A DNA stretch of 64,000 nucleotides from Alkalihalobacillus sp047302405 (GCF_047302405.1 NZ_CP154853.1:3348001-3412000), one strand, 5' to 3'; shown: positions 43,648 to 52,524, counted from the first letter of the stretch. Translations and numbers: made by a program. The notes: generated by a model not told the origin, from the sequence alone.

Positions 43648-44496
43648 TTGAGAAAGGAATACTCCGTATCCCTTCTGTGTAGCATTTTAAGTGTGTCTAA
43701 AAGTGGCTATTATGCTTATCTAAAACGTCCCAACAAGCAAGTATTTAGTAAAGATAAAAAGATCCTCACGAAAATTAAACGTGCCTTTTCTTTGCATAAA
43801 GGGACGTACGGCGCTAAGCGAATTGCTGGCTACTTAAAGAGTAAAAAAACTCTAGTAAACCACAAAAAAGTGGCCCGTTTAATGAAAGAGGCCAATTTAA
43901 AAGCCTCGGTAAGACGTCCTAAAACAACAAAGAGTACAAAGACTAAAGCTGCTGGATATATCTATGAAAACTTATTACAAAGAGATTTTCAAGCTAGCCA
44001 CCCTAACCAGAAGTGGGTAACTGATGTGACAGAAGTTACGGTCGAACAAGAAAAATTCTATATATCAGCACTCATGGATCTTTTTAACCGCGAAGTGATA
44101 GCCTTTGAGATTAGCTCTAGTGCAAATTTCGAGCTTGTAAGAGCTACTATCGAGGCTGCCAAAAAGAAACGAAAGCTTACTTCTTTAGACGGTGTAACCA
44201 TCCACAGTGACCAAGGTAACATCTATCGGTCATTTCACTACTTGGAACTAAGTAAGCAGCTAAAATTCATACCAAGTATGTCCCGGAAAGCAAATTGTTG
44301 GGATAATGCGGTTATTGAAAGCTTTTTCTCTCACTTAAAAGTCGAGTATCCTTGTTTCTATCCAACCATTAAAGTAAAGTCATTAGAACAGAATTTGAAT
44401 AAATATATGAGATATTACAATGAAAAACGAAGCCAATATAAACTAGGATTGATATCTCCGAAACTGTATTTATTAAATTACTTGAAAGCTGTTTGA
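43648..44496 (+). CDS. IS3-family transposase OrfB (DDE integrase domain)
   Basis: 282 residues if started at TTG 43648, but the frame is open upstream to the slippery site, so the functional protein is the OrfAB fusion. It contains the HTH_21 region, then an rve integrase core with the DDE triad: D in KWVTDVTEV, D in TIHSDQGN and E in WDNAVIESFFSHLK. No disabling stops are present. The group looks closest to IS150/IS3-type elements; the subgroup was not verified. Confidence 0.93.
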   Translation: MRKEYSVSLLCSILSVSKSGYYAYLKRPNKQVFSKDKKILTKIKRAFSLHKGTYGAKRIAGYLKSKKTLVNHKKVARLMKEANLKASVRRPKTTKSTKTKAAGYIYENLLQRDFQASHPNQKWVTDVTEVTVEQEKFYISALMDLFNREVIAFEISSSANFELVRATIEAAKKKRKLTSLDGVTIHSDQGNIYRSFHYLELSKQLKFIPSMSRKANCWDNAVIESFFSHLKVEYPCFYPTIKVKSLEQNLNKYMRYYNEKRSQYKLGLISPKLYLLNYLKAV

Positions 44497-44654
44497 GTTC
44501 TACTAAAATCACGATTTATTAGTATTCATTAAATTAAATAATCCAAAGTTTCTGTACTAGAATTTTTTTTATTTGCCGAATTTATTATTGTCCATATTTA
44601 GGGGGCTTGACCACAGGCACTTGTCTGAACGATCCCAAACGGAGGAATCTATCC

Positions 44655-46651
44655 ATGACGAAGCGTCCTATCACAGCAGTTGACTTATGTAAATTTAAGT
44701 TTGTAGGCGATCCACAATTATCCCCAAACAAAGACAAAGTCGCCTATGTTTTAACTCATATCGACGAAGAAAAAGATGGCTATTACTCTTATATCTATGT
44801 AACGGATTTACAAGGAAATGGGAAAAAGTTTACGGCTCATTATTCAAACGAGGAATTAGTAAAAGATTCGGCTCCAAAGTGGTCACCAGATGGAAGTACG
44901 ATTGCCTTTCTTTCAAATCGTACAGGGAAAAATCAAGTTTGGTTCATTCCTGCTGATGGTGGAGAAGCGATACAAATAACAAACGTAAAACAAGGTGTTG
45001 GTGATTTTATTTGGTCACCCACTGGCAACCAACTTGCCCTTACTATTAAAGGTGAATTAAAGCTTGCGACTGAAAAACAAGAAGAAAAGCTGGATGAAAA
45101 AAGTGATGTAAAAGTCATTACGAGACTTCGTTATAAAATGGACGGGGTTGGGATTTTAAGTGAAGAGCGAAAACATCTTTATTTATTTGACATCCAGGCA
45201 AAATCATATACTAATATTACTAAAGGTGAGCATGATTTTTCACAACCTCGCTTCTCTTCTGACGGCCAAAGCTTATTTTATATCGGAACAAAAGCCGAGG
45301 ATAAAGAGTGGGGCTACCTCCCTGCGATTTGGAAATATGACATAGTTTCAAAAAAAGAAAAACTTTTTTACCAAGGAAATGGAAACCTTAATGCTCCCTC
45401 TCTATCACCAGACGGGAAATGGTTAGCGATTGCGGGACATACAAGAGGCGAAAGAAAGCAAGGCAACACGAACATTCTATTACTCGATTTAGAAACGAGC
45501 AAACTCACAAATTTAACAGAACATTTCGATTACACGGTCGGCAATCTAGTAGGCGTTGATGCAAAATATGATACGGCTGAGCTTCGACTGATTTGGGACT
45601 CTTCTAGTTCTCATCTTTTCTTTAGTGCGACAATTGGTGGGGATTGTCAATTATTTAAGGTGAATCTAGACGGTGAAGTTTCTGTTGCCCTTTCCCCATC
45701 TGTTGCATCTGTTACCTCCTTTGATATTGTCAGCCCAGAGCAAGCTGTTGCTATTCTCGCAACACCTTTTTCGACTGGAGATTTAGTCACTTTAGATTTA
45801 AATAATGTAAGCCAAATCGCTCCACTCACAAAGTGGAACGAAGAACTATATAACGGGATTCACTTAAGCACCCCAGAAAATTTTTATTACAAGAGTACGG
45901 TTCAAAGATAGAAGGATGGATTTTAAAACCTTATAATTATAAAAAGGAGCAAAAATATCCACTGATTTTACAAATTCACGGTGGCCCAGCGACCGCTTAC
46001 GGAAATGGATTGCATCATGAAATGCAATTAATGGCGGCTAAAGGGTATGCAGTTCTTTATACAAATCCACGTGGTAGTCATGGGTATGGACATGACTTTG
46101 TTAATGCTGTGATAGGTGACTACGGTGGTATGGATTATGAGGACATTATCGCTGGGGTCGATTATGCTTTAGAAAATTATGATTACATCGATTACAATCA
46201 GCTTTTTGTAACAGGAGGAAGCTACGGTGGGTATATGACGAACGTGATCATTACTCGTACTAATCGTTTCAAGGCAGCTGTCACTCAACGCAGTATTTGC
46301 AACTGGCATAGCTTCTATGGAACAAGTGATATTGGCTTCTATTTCACAGAATGGCAACACGGACACGCTGATTTATGGAATGATTTCGAGAAATTAATCA
46401 AACTTTCACCGCTTCATTATGCCCGTAACGTCAAAACGCCAATCCTTATTTTACATAGCGAACAGGACTTACGTTGCCCGATGGAACAAGCTGAACAATG
46501 GTATATCGCCCTTAAACGTTTAGGCGTTGAAACAAAACTCATTCGTTTTCCAGATGAAAACCATGAGCTATCCCGCTCAGGTAAACCTAAACATCGCTTA
46601 GAACGGTTAGAGCATTTAATTGGATGGTTTGATGATAGACGTAGTTCATAG
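44655..46651 (+). pseudogene. S9C acylaminoacyl-peptidase-like gene, frameshifted
   Basis: It starts at ATG 44655 behind ACGGAGG. The first frame (to the stop at 45911) is a WD40-like beta-propeller with repeats such as SPDGSTIAFLSNRTG and SSDGQSLFYIGT. Near 45890-45912 the frame ends in STVQR-stop, while the frame two bases along continues GSKIEGWILKPYNYKK and the whole alpha/beta-hydrolase domain to 46651, with nucleophile Ser in GGSYGGYM, Asp in HSEQDLRCP and His in ENHELSR. A loss of one (or four) bases restores continuity. Intact it would be a prolyl-oligopeptidase-family exo- or acylaminopeptidase of about 660 residues. An IS3 element lies 41 bases upstream and probably separates it from its promoter. 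Confidence 0.85.
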
Positions 46652-46667
46652 TATTTATTGAGAAAAA

Positions 46668-46713
46668 TAGAAACGGTTCTTTGCCTGCAGTCGTAAGCAA
46701 AGAACCGTTTTTT
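46668..46713 (+). terminator. Terminator of the peptidase gene
   Basis: AAACGGTTCTTTGC pairs perfectly with GCAAAGAACCGTTT and is followed by TTTT. Confidence 0.95.
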
Positions 46714-46763
46714 ATTAATTATTTAACACTATAACAAGGATACCTTATCATCTCAGTAAAATA

Positions 46764-46946
46764 TTAATGCATCCCTTTCCATTCCCCTTGGTTTTTTGAT
46801 GATTTTTTCTGTTTGGCTTTTTCTTTATGTGCTCGATTCGCAGCAGCACTACCAGGTTCTTTGGCGAATTCTGAATCCGTTTTACTTGAGTCAAATCCTT
46901 GCTTATTCTTTTGATCCGGTCCTGTTTTACCATTTCTTTTTGCCAT
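46764..46946 (-). CDS. Small hydrophilic Lys-rich protein, possibly spore-associated
   Basis: 60 residues from ATG 46946, eight bases after AAAGGAG, an excellent ribosome binding site. Composition is very hydrophilic, with Lys, Gln and Asn dominating, no membrane segment and a start MAKRNGKTGPDQKNK. SKTDSEFAKE recalls the T/S-E-F-A-x-E motif of gamma-type small acid-soluble spore proteins, but only one copy is present and I do not recognise the family. It lies alone between two plus-strand genes. Confidence 0.65.
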   Translation of the reverse strand: MAKRNGKTGPDQKNKQGFDSSKTDSEFAKEPGSAAANRAHKEKAKQKKSSKNQGEWKGMH

Positions 46947-47222
46947 AAATATCACTCCTTTCTTTTATTATGAGAAAGAAAAAGAGAAATATACATTAGG
47001 TTAAAACTAGACATTTTGCACCATGCAGTTGCACAGGGTAGACTCTCTTGAGCATATCTGATACTCGATAGGAATGAGAGAAAAAAAGCCAACATCGGTA
47101 ATAAAGATTCTTTCGTTTATAAGGTCTTTTTAATGAAAAAAAGTCCCCTTTACAAAACCATTCATATCCGACTGTTCAACGTACATACACTGAATTATCT
47201 TTTCAAAAAAGGAGTGTGGTAT

Positions 47223-48668
47223 ATGAAACCTATTTTAGTGAAAACGATTTCTATTATGCTTCTACTTTTATTTTTTGCCCCCTTACAAGCATCTGCTGGC
47301 TTTCTTGGTATCGGCAAACCTGGACCGGGAGCTCCACCTGGCTCGTGGACAGTTGGTGAAATACCAGAAGGAGAAACAAAAACACCCATTCTATTCTTGC
47401 ATGGTTTAAACGGTTCTTCCTCTACATGGTTTGACTCAAACGATATGTTCCAACAAGCATATGATCATGGCCACCCTACTGCTTATTTAAACCTTTACCC
47501 CGACCATTCAAACTGGGATAACGCTGAATTGCTCACCGAAGTCCTTCCTGAAATCTATCAATACTTTGGCGAAAAAATGATGGTCGTTGCTCATAGCAAA
47601 GGAGGAGTCGATGTGCAAACGGCCGTCGTTCATTATAATGCGAGTGAATACATTGAAAGAGTTATTACGCTCGGTTCCCCACACCATGGCAGTGAATTGG
47701 CAAACTTGGCCCATAGTTCTTGGGCTTGGTGGTTAGCAGAAATTATTGGAATGCGTTCAGATGGTACAGACGCTCTGCAAACCGGAAACATGGCTTATTT
47801 CCGAAGCCAAACCGATCCACTATTTGATCCAAGCTCTGTTCCATTTTCAACAATATCCGGAACCTCATGGGGCTCTTTTGGCTCTGTCCTGTATTTTGGT
47901 GGACTTTATTTATCTATTCATGGGACAAATGATGGAGCGGTGACGTTAAACAGTGCACGACTACCCGGTGCCCCTGAAATCGCTTCTTTGCCATTGGATC
48001 ACTTTAAAATCAATCAAGGGCACCTCATTTTTCCTTATCTACAAGAGGAACTTAATCATCCAAACATAACAACTGAATCTGGAAGTGACAAGGCAAACAT
48101 GATTGTTCGAGGCGGCGAATTGTCAAATGAAGCTGAGCAACCATTCACCGTCGAGAGTGGTGTGAATGAATTAAATATATTTTTATTAGCAAGTGATGAA
48201 CTTGCAGAAGCCTCACTTCATGCACCAGATGGGAAGTTATTTCAAATGGAAAGCGTTAAAAAGGAACCTGAACATAGTATTTTTAATGGCACATATGTAC
48301 ACCACTTTAAAGTGCAAACACCAGAACCAGGAATGTGGAACGTGACAATGAGTCACGATCAAGAAGCCTCTTATTTAGCAGTTGCTATGTTCGAAGGGGG
48401 TATTAGTGAAGCACTTCACATTAATTCATCGAACCTACAAACGAATTTAGACAAAGACGAAATTATACACAGTGAAACGTCTTATACGGTTTACATTAAT
48501 GATAAGAAAATGAGCGATTCCTCCACCATTCAAAGCATTCCATACCAAACTAATCAATCACAAACGATCACAATCGACATTGAAGGAAAAACAACAGCTG
48601 GCCAACCGTTTGAACGCACCATTATCAACCATCGTTACATCGATAAAAAAGGAATTGTATACGATTAA
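47223..48668 (+). CDS. Secreted lipase/esterase
   Basis: 481 residues from ATG 47223, nine bases after AAGGAG; an upstream in-frame ATG at 47133 has no such site and would spoil the signal peptide. The signal peptide has likely cleavage after ASA (residue 25). The alpha/beta-hydrolase core has LHGLNGSS for the oxyanion hole at 60-67 and the nucleophile S125 in AHSKG, the Ala-first lipase pentapeptide typical of Bacillus lipases. LGSPHHGSELANLA follows. After about residue 310 a beta-rich C-terminal region without recognised domain may aid surface binding. It is monocistronic with a terminator. Confidence 0.88.
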   Translation: MKPILVKTISIMLLLLFFAPLQASAGFLGIGKPGPGAPPGSWTVGEIPEGETKTPILFLHGLNGSSSTWFDSNDMFQQAYDHGHPTAYLNLYPDHSNWDNAELLTEVLPEIYQYFGEKMMVVAHSKGGVDVQTAVVHYNASEYIERVITLGSPHHGSELANLAHSSWAWWLAEIIGMRSDGTDALQTGNMAYFRSQTDPLFDPSSVPFSTISGTSWGSFGSVLYFGGLYLSIHGTNDGAVTLNSARLPGAPEIASLPLDHFKINQGHLIFPYLQEELNHPNITTESGSDKANMIVRGGELSNEAEQPFTVESGVNELNIFLLASDELAEASLHAPDGKLFQMESVKKEPEHSIFNGTYVHHFKVQTPEPGMWNVTMSHDQEASYLAVAMFEGGISEALHINSSNLQTNLDKDEIIHSETSYTVYINDKKMSDSSTIQSIPYQTNQSQTITIDIEGKTTAGQPFERTIINHRYIDKKGIVYD

Positions 48669-48678
48669 AGAAAGTGGT

Positions 48679-48719
48679 GGCTCAAAAGGGGATTAAACCT
48701 TTTGAGTCATCTTTTTTTG
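48679..48719 (+). terminator. Terminator of lipase gene
   Basis: GGCTCAAAAGG (48679-48689) pairs with CCTTTTGAGTC (48698-48708), followed by ATCTTTTTTTG. Confidence 0.88.
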
Positions 48720-48852
48720 TAAAGAGGAATGTTGGCCTAGTGGGTTGGTCATAAAAGTTGCTGGGGGTTGGGTGCTTATTCTCTCTGATTCATAATGAAA
48801 TTCTCGCCTTTCCTGAATTACGATGCAAATATTCGCTAAATAATCATAAAAC

Positions 48853-48905
48853 CACAAAAAAAGGCATCCAAAAGTTTTTGCATATAAACTTTTAGAACTG
48901 CCCTT
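48853..48905 (-). terminator. Terminator of tasA-like operon
   Basis: On the minus strand GGGCAGTTCTAAAAGTTT pairs with AAACTTTTGGATGCC and is followed by TTTTTTTG. It ends the four-gene biofilm operon. Confidence 0.82.
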
Positions 48906-48958
48906 TCATATTTTTTCTAAGTTTTTAGACCCATATCTTTACTCTAAGCTCAAAAGCA

Positions 48959-49657
48959 CTATTCATTCACATTCTTTCTCCGATTGTATACATATAAGAG
49001 ACTGGCTAACACCATTATACAAATGCCAAGAACAAGATAATTATAAGATTCGGTCGCCGTCGAAGGAAGAATTTGACCATCTTTCACTTTTCTACCAAGA
49101 TCACTTTCAGAAATTGGTCGTTGAGGTGCCACCACATTATTGCCTGTATCATCCTCTTGATCGATTGGTTCTTGAGACTGTTCTGCTCCCTCTGCTATAA
49201 ATTTAATCTCCACTTCAAATTCTAACCCTTGAAATTCGTTACCTAACTCAGTTGGAAATCTTATAATAAATAAAAGTTCTTCTTCGTGTAATGTTTTTAA
49301 GTGTCTTGGTTCAAATCCAGTGAACTCACTTAACTTCCCTTTATATAAAAGACCATTCTCATTCTCAATTTCTAATAAAAATTCGTTATAAAGCTTTTTA
49401 GAACCACCTTGAAACAGCACTTCTGAATTATACGTAAAATCTTCTGAACCTCTGTTTTGAATTGTTAATCTCCGTTCCGCCCAATCACCTGGTTTCATGT
49501 TATCGACCTGAAATAAAAGACTATCAGGAGAAGTTGAAATACTGATAGGATTCGTTTCTGCTAGCGTTTGCTGGCTATATTGGATACTCAAGCTGCCGAG
49601 CAGAAATACAGTTAGTGCTGTTACTAATATATAGATAAATCGTGTTTTATTTACCAT
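48959..49657 (-). CDS. TasA/CalY-like protein with LPSTA sortase anchor
   Basis: 232 residues. Signal peptide 1-33; a TasA/camelysin-like beta domain about 36-155 with the conserved KPGDWAERRLTIQNRG at 55-70 (compare NIKPGDWMPRSFELQNNG in the TasA encoded upstream); an acidic, Gln-rich linker; then LPSTA at 197-201, a hydrophobic segment 207-223 and the basic tail YNRRKNVNE. LPxTA-type motifs are used by the class D sortase of Bacillus. The protein should be linked to peptidoglycan and could be a wall anchor or terminal subunit for TasA fibres. It lies last in the operon, 50 bases after sipW. Function is inferred from domain and context. Confidence 0.82.
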   Translation of the reverse strand: MVNKTRFIYILVTALTVFLLGSLSIQYSQQTLAETNPISISTSPDSLLFQVDNMKPGDWAERRLTIQNRGSEDFTYNSEVLFQGGSKKLYNEFLLEIENENGLLYKGKLSEFTGFEPRHLKTLHEEELLFIIRFPTELGNEFQGLEFEVEIKFIAEGAEQSQEPIDQEDDTGNNVVAPQRPISESDLGRKVKDGQILPSTATESYNYLVLGICIMVLASLLYVYNRRKNVNE

Positions 49658-49707
49658 ATCATCACCTTCAGCTAATGGGTAAGCTTACGACCGCATTGAT
49701 AGATTTT

Positions 49708-50307
49708 CTAGACCGATTCCTTCATTTCTTCTACTTTTGTTACTTCCTCTAATTTACTTCTGGCCTTATTATCTTTTTCAAGTTGAGATATCCCTTGCCA
49801 GATCGTGAAGCCTGAATAAATCAAGAGTAAAAGCCCTGGTAGGATTAATAAAAGAGCCGCTCCTTCTTTTGACTGAGCAAAATTTCCAACATAACCTGCA
49901 AACGGAATCGTAAAACCAACATACTCAGCGACGACATTTTCCGATAAAACGAGAGCACTATCTGGAGCATTGTTGTTATCGCCTTTTGTTTCATACATAA
50001 CATGTTCGCCACTATGCACAACATCAATGATTCTGTGAGTAATTAATTTATTTTCGCCTTCCATAAACGTGACAACATCACCTGCTTTAAACCGAGTCAT
50101 GTCCCCACCTGGTTTCACCGCAATAATTGATCCGGTTTGAAACTCTGGCTCCATTGACCCAGATAAGACCGTTTTAAATTGGTAACCAAATAGTTCTGGT
50201 TCTCCCCCAGACGCTTTTGATGAAATGACAATAAAAACCATAAATACCAATGCTACAAATAAGACAAAGCTAATTAGACGACTACTCCATTTCATGGCTA
50301 CTTTCAT
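49708..50307 (-). CDS. sipW: Signal peptidase I, SipW (ER-type)
   Basis: 199 residues. Membrane segment about 11-28, catalytic S51 in VLSGSMEP, and H91 in LITHRI, where prokaryotic-type enzymes have Lys; the Ser/His pair marks the ER-type SipW group. GDVVTFMEG and KGDNNNAPD complete the fold, and a second membrane segment is at about 150-172. In Bacillus SipW cleaves the signal peptides of TasA and TapA. Its ATG is directly adjacent to the TapA stop codon (zero gap). Confidence 0.95.
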   Translation of the reverse strand: MKVAMKWSSRLISFVLFVALVFMVFIVISSKASGGEPELFGYQFKTVLSGSMEPEFQTGSIIAVKPGGDMTRFKAGDVVTFMEGENKLITHRIIDVVHSGEHVMYETKGDNNNAPDSALVLSENVVAEYVGFTIPFAGYVGNFAQSKEGAALLLILPGLLLLIYSGFTIWQGISQLEKDNKARSKLEEVTKVEEMKESV

Positions 50308-51183
50308 TTATTCGTCACCTTCCTCTGTAGACTCAGATTCTTCCTCTTCTTTTTCACTTTTGGTCTTTTTTTTCGTTTCAGCTTTGTTGACCTCGATTTC
50401 TTTCTCATCTTCTTTACTTTCCTTTTTCAGTTGCTCGTCTTTTGGCTTTTCATTCTCTTTTTCTTCTATGTTTTCTTTTGGATTATCCTCATTTGATTCA
50501 TCAGCCTTTTCTTTTTCTGAATCCGTTTTTTCGTCTTCAACTTTAGTTTCAGTCGGCTGTTCTTCATCTTCTATCTCTATCTCTTCTTCCTGCGTTAAAT
50601 CTTCTTCTGCTACCTCTTCCATTTCTTCAATCTCTTCATCTATTTCAGGCTCTTCTTCTTCCATAACACATTCATTAATGACAAATTTCTCACTCCAGAG
50701 CTCTGTTCGTTCTTCATAATTATCATCATAGCCATCTCGTTGATAGAGCTTAAATATATAGGAACCAATGGATGCATCCTCATATACAAGTTCCATATTC
50801 TCTCCTTGTTTTATCGAGTCAACGGTACCCCCACCGACTTTCTCGCCATTGTCCTTAGGATCTCCATTTTCCGAATAGTACACTTCATATTCCGTCGAAC
50901 CAATCATGTCAAACCCATCATTTTTGATTTTTACAGTGATATCCATTGGAACACATGCTTCAAGTTCTTCACCTTCACCTATAAAACTCAAATCACTCCC
51001 GTCCCACCATGTCCCTGTCTGAATGGACATTTTGGATTGACTAGAATCACTAAAAAAAGCAAATGTATCTGATGTTAAGACAGCTGTTGAAAGAACGACT
51101 GCATACCATATCGCAAGGAGTTGTGCTAATATAATTAACTTCTTATACTTTTTTCGATACTTAACAGCACGTAAACTTCTCAT
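50308..51183 (-). CDS. tapA: TapA-like amyloid fibre assembly protein with acidic charged tail
   Basis: 291 residues behind AGGAGG. An N-terminal basic region and membrane segment (about 15-36) leads to SDTFAFFSD, the SipW-type processing region also seen in TasA. The folded domain of about 50-172 has two cysteines, C77 and C172, and resembles TapA in length and in TELWSEKFVINEC near its end. The last 118 residues (174-291) are almost entirely Glu, Lys, Asp, Ser and Thr. Charged tails occur in other TapA proteins, but this one is very acidic. It is expected at the fibre base or as assembly helper. It lies between tasA and sipW. Confidence 0.85.
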   Translation of the reverse strand: MRSLRAVKYRKKYKKLIILAQLLAIWYAVVLSTAVLTSDTFAFFSDSSQSKMSIQTGTWWDGSDLSFIGEGEELEACVPMDITVKIKNDGFDMIGSTEYEVYYSENGDPKDNGEKVGGGTVDSIKQGENMELVYEDASIGSYIFKLYQRDGYDDNYEERTELWSEKFVINECVMEEEEPEIDEEIEEMEEVAEEDLTQEEEIEIEDEEQPTETKVEDEKTDSEKEKADESNEDNPKENIEEKENEKPKDEQLKKESKEDEKEIEVNKAETKKKTKSEKEEEESESTEEGDE

Positions 51184-51271
51184 CTTCTCTAATCCTCCTA
51201 TAAATAAAGGCCTTTTTATTTGCTATCATAAATGTACAAAGGGATTTATAGATTTATGATAATAAATAGGA

Positions 51272-51297
51272 GAAAGGTGAGGGTGAGCTCACCTTTC
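51272..51297 (-). terminator. Intra-operon hairpin after tasA
   Basis: GAAAGGTGA (51272-51280) pairs with TCACCTTTC (51289-51297). It lies 15 bases past the tasA stop and lacks a strong T-run, so it may be a leaky terminator or 3' stabiliser that makes TasA more abundant than TapA and SipW. Confidence 0.6.
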
Positions 51298-51312
51298 CAG
51301 CTTGAAACTTTA

Positions 51313-52014
51313 TTATCTTTCTTCTCCATCTGTTTGGAAGCCTTCAAAAGTCCAAGTAAGATCTAAATCCAAGTCTTGAAGATCGTTTTGAGCTTTTCCA
51401 GTATCATTAAATCTAAATTGTACGGTAAAATCTGCTGTCTCACCGGCTGTAATTCCTGTGATTTCTTCTGGTACATCCTCAAATACAGGATCTACAGTAA
51501 CCCAATAACCAAATAGTGGCCAAATAATCCATTGCCAATATTCATAGCCCTCTTCTTTCATAATTTCTTCTATATTTACCTTCGTTGCTAAATCCTCTGG
51601 AGTTAAATCACGTAAATCTTTTAAAGAGACTTCAAACAATACTTCATAATCTTCATCCCCAGTCGTATTTTTCAAGAACTGAACATAAAGTTGTTCCGCA
51701 TATTTATTAGCTAATGGATTCGGAACGGCCTCACCATTTTTTGTCACTGTATACTCTGTCTTAAGATCAACATACTTCATATCCAAAGTTCCATTATTCT
51801 GAAGCTCAAATGATCTTGGCATCCAATCACCAGGTTTTATATTTTCCATCGGAATTTGAACGGTTGGATCTACATCTAAAACAATTGTTCCAGATGCAAA
51901 TGTGTTTGTTTGCGTCGCTGTATCACTAAAATAAGCAAACGTTCCTCCACCGATCAATGAAATACCCAGTGCTGCTGTTAAAACGCCCATACCTAACTTT
52001 TTCTTAATACTCAT
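51313..52014 (-). CDS. tasA: TasA/CalY-family biofilm fibre protein
   Basis: 233 residues from ATG 52014, after AAAGGA; the ATG four codons earlier overlaps that site. The signal peptide ends GGGTFAYFSDTATQTNTFAS, the hallmark of SipW-processed TasA/camelysin proteins. The domain features are GTIVLDVDP, KPGDWMPRSFELQNNG and the C-terminal DLDLTWTFEGFQ. It is acidic. TasA forms the major protein fibres of the Bacillus biofilm matrix; the camelysin branch was once assigned protease activity. First gene of a tasA-tapA-sipW-anchor operon, unlike tapA-sipW-tasA in B. subtilis. Confidence 0.93.
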   Translation of the reverse strand: MSIKKKLGMGVLTAALGISLIGGGTFAYFSDTATQTNTFASGTIVLDVDPTVQIPMENIKPGDWMPRSFELQNNGTLDMKYVDLKTEYTVTKNGEAVPNPLANKYAEQLYVQFLKNTTGDEDYEVLFEVSLKDLRDLTPEDLATKVNIEEIMKEEGYEYWQWIIWPLFGYWVTVDPVFEDVPEEITGITAGETADFTVQFRFNDTGKAQNDLQDLDLDLTWTFEGFQTDGEER

Positions 52015-52136
52015 AAATGATTCCATCCTTTCAACCCTTGTGGGTATGTAGTTTTTTTATATGAACCTTTGTTATGACAAAGGTATCAACCAGTAAGTCA
52101 TTGGTACTTCATTGACTAAAATATTGCATTTCTTTT

Positions 52137-52177
52137 TACAGAACAACCAAACCATAATCCGTTGTTTTTGTTCTGTA
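52137..52177. promoter_or_regulatory. Inverted repeat upstream of tasA, SinR-like boxes
   Basis: TACAGAACAA at 52137-52146 and TTGTTCTGTA at 52168-52177 are a perfect 10 bp inverted pair. A similar AAAGAACAAA is at 52335-52344. SinR binds GTTCTYT-type boxes upstream of the B. subtilis matrix operons, and these resemble them (GTTCTGT, GTTCTTT). The rest of 52015-52495 shows no gene. Confidence 0.45.
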
Positions 52178-52342
52178 TAACGAACCGTTAAGCATAGTAT
52201 ATTTCATATGACAGAGAAAGGTAAACTGTTAAAATCAATCAAATAACCGATATAACGAACAAATAACTTTAATTTTCTCCTTTTTACTCGATTTTAATAA
52301 CTTTTTCATAAAGATAGTAGATTAAATTCTTTTTAAAGAACA

Positions 52343-52377
52343 AAAAATCGACAAGTGTCAGACAACTGTCGATTTTT
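52343..52377. terminator. Hairpin upstream of tasA
   Basis: AAAAATCGACA (52343-52353) pairs perfectly with TGTCGATTTTT (52367-52377). It may act as a terminator in both directions, shielding tasA from the upstream sugar locus. Confidence 0.6.
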
Positions 52378-52495
52378 CAGTTTGTAATATCATATTTTGT
52401 GCTGAATTTTTATGTGTAATATGTAATATGATACGAATATTCAAAATCGCTGTATGACAAGCTAATCTTTTTCAAAAAACGCACATTTGGCCAAA

Positions 52496-52524
52496 ATAAA
52501 AAAGCTCCTATCGTTAGGAGGCTC
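52496..52524 (-). terminator. Terminator of the GH/YesL operon
   Basis: On the minus strand GCCTCCTA pairs with TAGGAGC around a short loop and is followed by TTTTTTATTTT, about 80 bases past the last gene. Confidence 0.8.

Larger units (their letters stand above)
43233..44613 (+). mobile_element. IS3-family insertion sequence
   Basis: A complete 1,381-bp element. The left end begins TGATTAACCCCCTTATAATG and then GACAA; the reverse complement of the right end begins TGGTCAAGCCCCCTAAATAT and then GGACAA. The termini are therefore imperfect inverted repeats starting with TG. It is flanked by a 3-bp target duplication CAG (43230-43232 and 44614-44616). It carries orfA and orfB in different frames with a slippery site between. 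Both frames are intact, so it may be active. Confidence 0.93.

Noticed and set aside
46748..46933. Alternative frame over the small Lys-rich gene
   Set aside because: The overlapping frame at 46764-46946 has a strong ribosome binding site and sensible composition; this one has neither.
50225..50719. Serine/phenylalanine-rich plus-strand protein
   Set aside because: It is the antisense reading of the low-complexity Glu/Lys tail of the TapA-like gene and of the sipW start.
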